Below the pieces are notes generated by a model. That model made no database searches. It saw nothing but the letters and a program-made list of their open reading frames with translations, and had not been told where the DNA came from. From Candidatus Nomurabacteria bacterium RIFCSPHIGHO2_02_FULL_38_15 (GTDB taxonomy: Bacteria; Patescibacteriota; Minisyncoccia; Phycocordibacterales; UBA9973), in the NCBI GenBank assembly GCA_001785575.1, contig MFUC01000025.1, positions 1-16,488 on the forward strand: a DNA stretch of 16,488 bases, given 5' to 3'. Position numbers and translations under genes: made by a program. Positions 14,796 to 16,488 of the stretch are shown here, one piece after another (the stretch's first letter is position 1; every line of letters starts with the position of its first letter).

Positions 14796-15263
14796 TCAAG
14801 ATTGGTGTGCTTTTATAGTATGATGTGTGTGTATGGGGTGCAAGTGCGCGGCAATACCAATGGCTGCGGCAATGATGGCTAGATTTTTAATAATGTATTG
14901 ACCCTCAAGTGTGGGCACCATAAAGCCACTCCAGGTTTCAGTGGGTAAAAATACCAACGGCCCAAAAGTTGTAATCATGTGCACAAATAATAATGGTATG
15001 ACCACCCTTTCAAAACCTTTGACCAAAAACATTAAACCAATTAAACATTCAAACACGCCAAAACCAATTAAAAAATTATTAAAACTCATGAAGCCAATTG
15101 TTTGTTCAAACAAATTTTGTACCAAGCCACTAGCCGGGCTTAAACCGACAACTTTTAAAAACCCAAACCAAAAAAATACCACAAATAAACCGAACCTCGA
15201 TACTGGCATTGCCACCCGCCTGCAAAAATGAATCATTTTAATATCTACTTCTCGTGTATACAT
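14796..15263 (-). CDS. DoxX-like/DUF417-like membrane protein with His-rich tail
   Basis: The protein has 155 residues and four hydrophobic segments at about 22-40, 62-81, 87-106 and 124-140. The sequence FGLFVVFFWFGFLKVVGLSPASGLVQNL, then a helix with IGFGVFECLIGLMFL, FLPTETW, and LEGQYIIKNLAIIAAAIGI, is the pattern of small DoxX/DUF417-type membrane proteins (FW-G--K, SP, GQY--KNL). The family is broad, and redox or thiosulfate roles are known for only a few members. The last 16 residues contain six His (HLHPIHTHH...H), an unusual tail that could bind metal. The ATG is fixed by an extended -10, TGC-TATAAT, ending 6 nt upstream. It is the first gene of an operon with the ATP-grasp ligase. 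Confidence 0.8.
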   Translation of the reverse strand: MYTREVDIKMIHFCRRVAMPVSRFGLFVVFFWFGFLKVVGLSPASGLVQNLFEQTIGFMSFNNFLIGFGVFECLIGLMFLVKGFERVVIPLLFVHMITTFGPLVFLPTETWSGFMVPTLEGQYIIKNLAIIAAAIGIAAHLHPIHTHHTIKAHQS

Positions 15264-15269
15264 ATATAT

Positions 15270-15278
15270 ATTATAGCA
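15270..15278 (-). promoter_or_regulatory. extended -10 promoter of the DoxX-like gene, predicted leaderless
   Basis: TGC-TATAAT on the minus strand (15278-15270) is followed after 6 nt by the ATG at 15263. The -35 region is weak (TTAAAT). It overlaps the -35 hexamer of the divergent promoter of the MazG gene, so the two promoters may exclude each other. Confidence 0.75.
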
Positions 15279-15279
15279 T

Positions 15280-15307
15280 TTGACTAAAAATTATTTAAGT
15301 ATATATT
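15280..15307 (+). promoter_or_regulatory. promoter of the MazG-like gene
   Basis: TTGACT (15280-15285), a 16-bp spacer and TATATT (15302-15307) precede the ATG at 15327 by 19 nt. The leader would be about 12 nt with no Shine-Dalgarno sequence. It diverges from the DoxX promoter within 40 bp. Confidence 0.6.
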
Positions 15308-15326
15308 AGCTAAAAGCTTTAGTATT

Positions 15327-15872
15327 ATGAAAATAGAAAAAATGCAAAACCGAGTTGAGACTTGGGTATCGCAAAAACAGCATGCGGTGAAATACTTCCC
15401 CCCGTTTCAAATCATGGCCCAGCTGGCCGAGGAGGTAGCGGAGCTGGAAAGTGCCATGCTAGATGCAAACTTTTTTACCGACAAATTTGAGGAAGTTCAA
15501 AAAGAGTTAGGCGACGTTTTGTTTGTGCTAATGTGTTTAGCAAATTCAAAAAATTTGAGCCCAGTACTTACCAAAGACCCACAACTTGATTTGGTTTATA
15601 ACCAAATTGTTAATGAGCCACGCCAAAAAATTTGCAAATACTTGCATCAATCAGTTGGTAGTATTGCCCGCGAAGTCTCGCACACTGATGGCTTTAAAAA
15701 GAAGAAGCCTGGTGAGCAAACTGATAGTCTGGAAACGCATATTGGCCGAATGTTGTATTGTTTAGATGAACTACGCAAGCTATATTGGCTTAACACTCAG
15801 ACGTGCTTTAACTTAACCATGCGCAAGAAAGAATCACGTGACAAATTTAGGTTCGCAAAAACACCACACTAA
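15327..15872 (+). CDS. MazG-like nucleotide pyrophosphohydrolase with a degenerate second half
   Basis: The protein has 181 residues. The first half carries a complete MazG metal site: E35-E36-x-x-E39 in AQLAEEVAELESAM and E60-x-x-D63 in VQKELGDVLFVLMCLAN, within the YFPPFQIMAQLAEE context typical of small all-alpha NTP pyrophosphatases. Such enzymes hydrolyse (d)NTPs to monophosphates and pyrophosphate, cleaning the nucleotide pool. Single-domain relatives are about 100-120 residues. The extra length looks like a second, decayed copy: IAREVSH (113-119) aligns with LAEEVAE, and ETHIGRMLYCL (136-146) with QKELGDVLFVL, with catalytic E35, E39, E60 and D63 replaced by R, H, H and R. It stands alone, with its own promoter and terminator. 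The substrate is unknown. Confidence 0.85.
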   Translation: MKIEKMQNRVETWVSQKQHAVKYFPPFQIMAQLAEEVAELESAMLDANFFTDKFEEVQKELGDVLFVLMCLANSKNLSPVLTKDPQLDLVYNQIVNEPRQKICKYLHQSVGSIAREVSHTDGFKKKKPGEQTDSLETHIGRMLYCLDELRKLYWLNTQTCFNLTMRKKESRDKFRFAKTPH

Positions 15873-15896
15873 TCCGCCCCTGGCGGATTTTTTATT
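15871..15896 (+). terminator. intrinsic terminator of the MazG-like gene
   Basis: AATCCGCC (15871-15878) and GGCGGATT (15882-15889) form an 8-bp stem with a CCT loop, followed by TTTTATTT. The stem begins inside the TAA stop codon. Confidence 0.92.
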
Positions 15897-15904
15897 TAAA
15901 AACG

Positions 15905-15939
15905 AAAATAAAAAACCCTTAACCGAAATTGGTTAAGGG
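15905..15939 (-). terminator. intrinsic terminator of the last membrane-protein gene
   Basis: CCCTTAACC (15916-15924) and GGTTAAGGG (15931-15939) form a perfect 9-bp stem over a 6-nt loop. On the minus strand six T and ATTTT follow. The stop codon of the gene (15935-15933) lies within the stem. It faces the MazG terminator tail to tail. Confidence 0.9.
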
Positions 15940-16463
15940 AGAAGTCTTGTTAAGAACGCGGACAGTCTATCACCGAAAGGAATGCTGGCCAGGTACCCAA
16001 TGAACAAACCGATGCATGCCGGAACAATGAAAATTAATGTGCCAAACTCAATGGTTATAAGTAGGCCCATTAAAATAATCATTGCTGCGTAAATTATCGC
16101 AATAACCCTTTGAGGGATATACGACAATACAGCAAGCACGGTAAAGATCATTGCCAATACCCCTAATATCAGGATTCCTGATAAAGGTAGTCGATCCGAC
16201 GTATCAAAAAGTCTTTGTAGTGAACTGACAATCGACATCGCCGCCAACAGGTTCACTGCGACAAACGGAATCGGTCTTAGTATTCCACCACCTTTGCCTA
16301 TCAGCTGTTCTACGATCGAATTGCTTCGACCCAAAGAGAACAAAACTAATGACATGATAAGGTGATAAACAACACTAAAACTCATCATCAACCACGGAAT
16401 GGCCACAATGCCACCCCTTGATACTTGCCATAACCCAGAAAAAACGTTGATTTCCATATGCAT
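15933..16463 (-). CDS. polytopic membrane protein, unknown function
   Basis: The protein has 176 residues and about five hydrophobic segments (roughly 22-43, 62-80, 92-112, 116-138 and 142-162), with short loops and a small amphipathic C-terminus (FGDRLSAFLTRLLP). I recognise no family or catalytic motif. Two ATGs are possible, at 16463 and 16457; neither has a Shine-Dalgarno sequence or a clear -10 box. A sampled stretch of its DNA is somewhat richer in G+C than the neighbouring MazG gene, about 42 against 33 percent in single 60-base lines that I counted by hand, so it may have a different history. Its terminator at 15905-15939 supports a real transcription unit. Confidence 0.75.
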   Translation of the reverse strand: MHMEINVFSGLWQVSRGGIVAIPWLMMSFSVVYHLIMSLVLFSLGRSNSIVEQLIGKGGGILRPIPFVAVNLLAAMSIVSSLQRLFDTSDRLPLSGILILGVLAMIFTVLAVLSYIPQRVIAIIYAAMIILMGLLITIEFGTLIFIVPACIGLFIGYLASIPFGDRLSAFLTRLLP

Positions 16464-16488
16464 TTACTTTTAAATTAATTAAGAACTT

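Noticed and set aside
14776..14799. TTG start for the ATP-grasp gene overlapping the DoxX stop codon.
   Set aside because: It is possible by coupling, but the ATG at 14775 is preceded by GAAAG and gives a normal basic N-terminus; the added residues match nothing.
1..16488. Possible recoding of TGA.
   Set aside because: TGA ends the RHS and DoxX-like genes at sensible places and the recognised genes use TGG for Trp, so the standard bacterial code fits.

Overview
The window is AT-rich and gene-dense, with short intergenic gaps and many small membrane or secreted proteins. There is no convincing Shine-Dalgarno sequence in front of any gene. It is most likely a chromosomal piece of a Patescibacterium (Candidate Phyla Radiation). 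This rests on gene style: a divergent FolD, Sec-exported glycine-rich proteins with an N-terminal P..P.N.G...Q.K.G.L-like segment, and a giant secreted RHS protein with a peptidase tip. No ribosomal marker is present, so the assignment is inference. TGA is used as a stop (RHS and DoxX-like genes) and Trp is TGG, so the UGA=Gly code of Gracilibacteria/Absconditabacteria does not apply.

Layout. 1-1345: a four-helix membrane protein (+), a membrane-anchored PH-like protein (-), and between them a compact minus-strand transcription unit at about 458-650. That unit has a near-perfect promoter, a dyad operator and a terminator but no gene, so I call it a candidate non-coding RNA. 1346-11105: a minus-strand surface or toxin locus of five genes, in transcription order a small coiled-coil membrane protein, two paralogous secreted glycine-rich proteins, a 2040-residue exported SpvB/FG-GAP/TcdB/RHS protein ending in an M15 peptidoglycan peptidase, and a membrane-anchored protein 4 bp downstream that is a candidate immunity protein. 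11195-11690: a small single-helix membrane protein and a DUF167 protein (+). 11701-13687: a glyA-folD one-carbon operon (-). 13735-15263: a DoxX-like membrane protein followed by a cyanophycin-synthetase-like ATP-grasp ligase (-). 15327-15872: a MazG-like pyrophosphohydrolase (+). 15933-16463: a polytopic membrane protein (-).

How it works together. The 1346-11105 locus is the most interesting part. The RHS protein has the fused TcB/TcC cocoon architecture, carries a Sec signal, and ends in a wall-cutting domain rather than a cytoplasmic toxin. The two Gly/Cys-rich exported proteins and the anchored downstream protein all face outside the cell. A coherent but unproven reading is a surface device that attacks or opens the peptidoglycan of a neighbouring or host bacterium, with a local protective protein.

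Regulation. Six start codons are preceded at only 6-12 nt by a -10 box, five of them exact TATAAT and several extended with TGN. This predicts leaderless or nearly leaderless mRNAs as the usual arrangement in this genome. Intrinsic terminators are clear after the candidate ncRNA, the ATP-grasp gene, the MazG gene and the last membrane gene.
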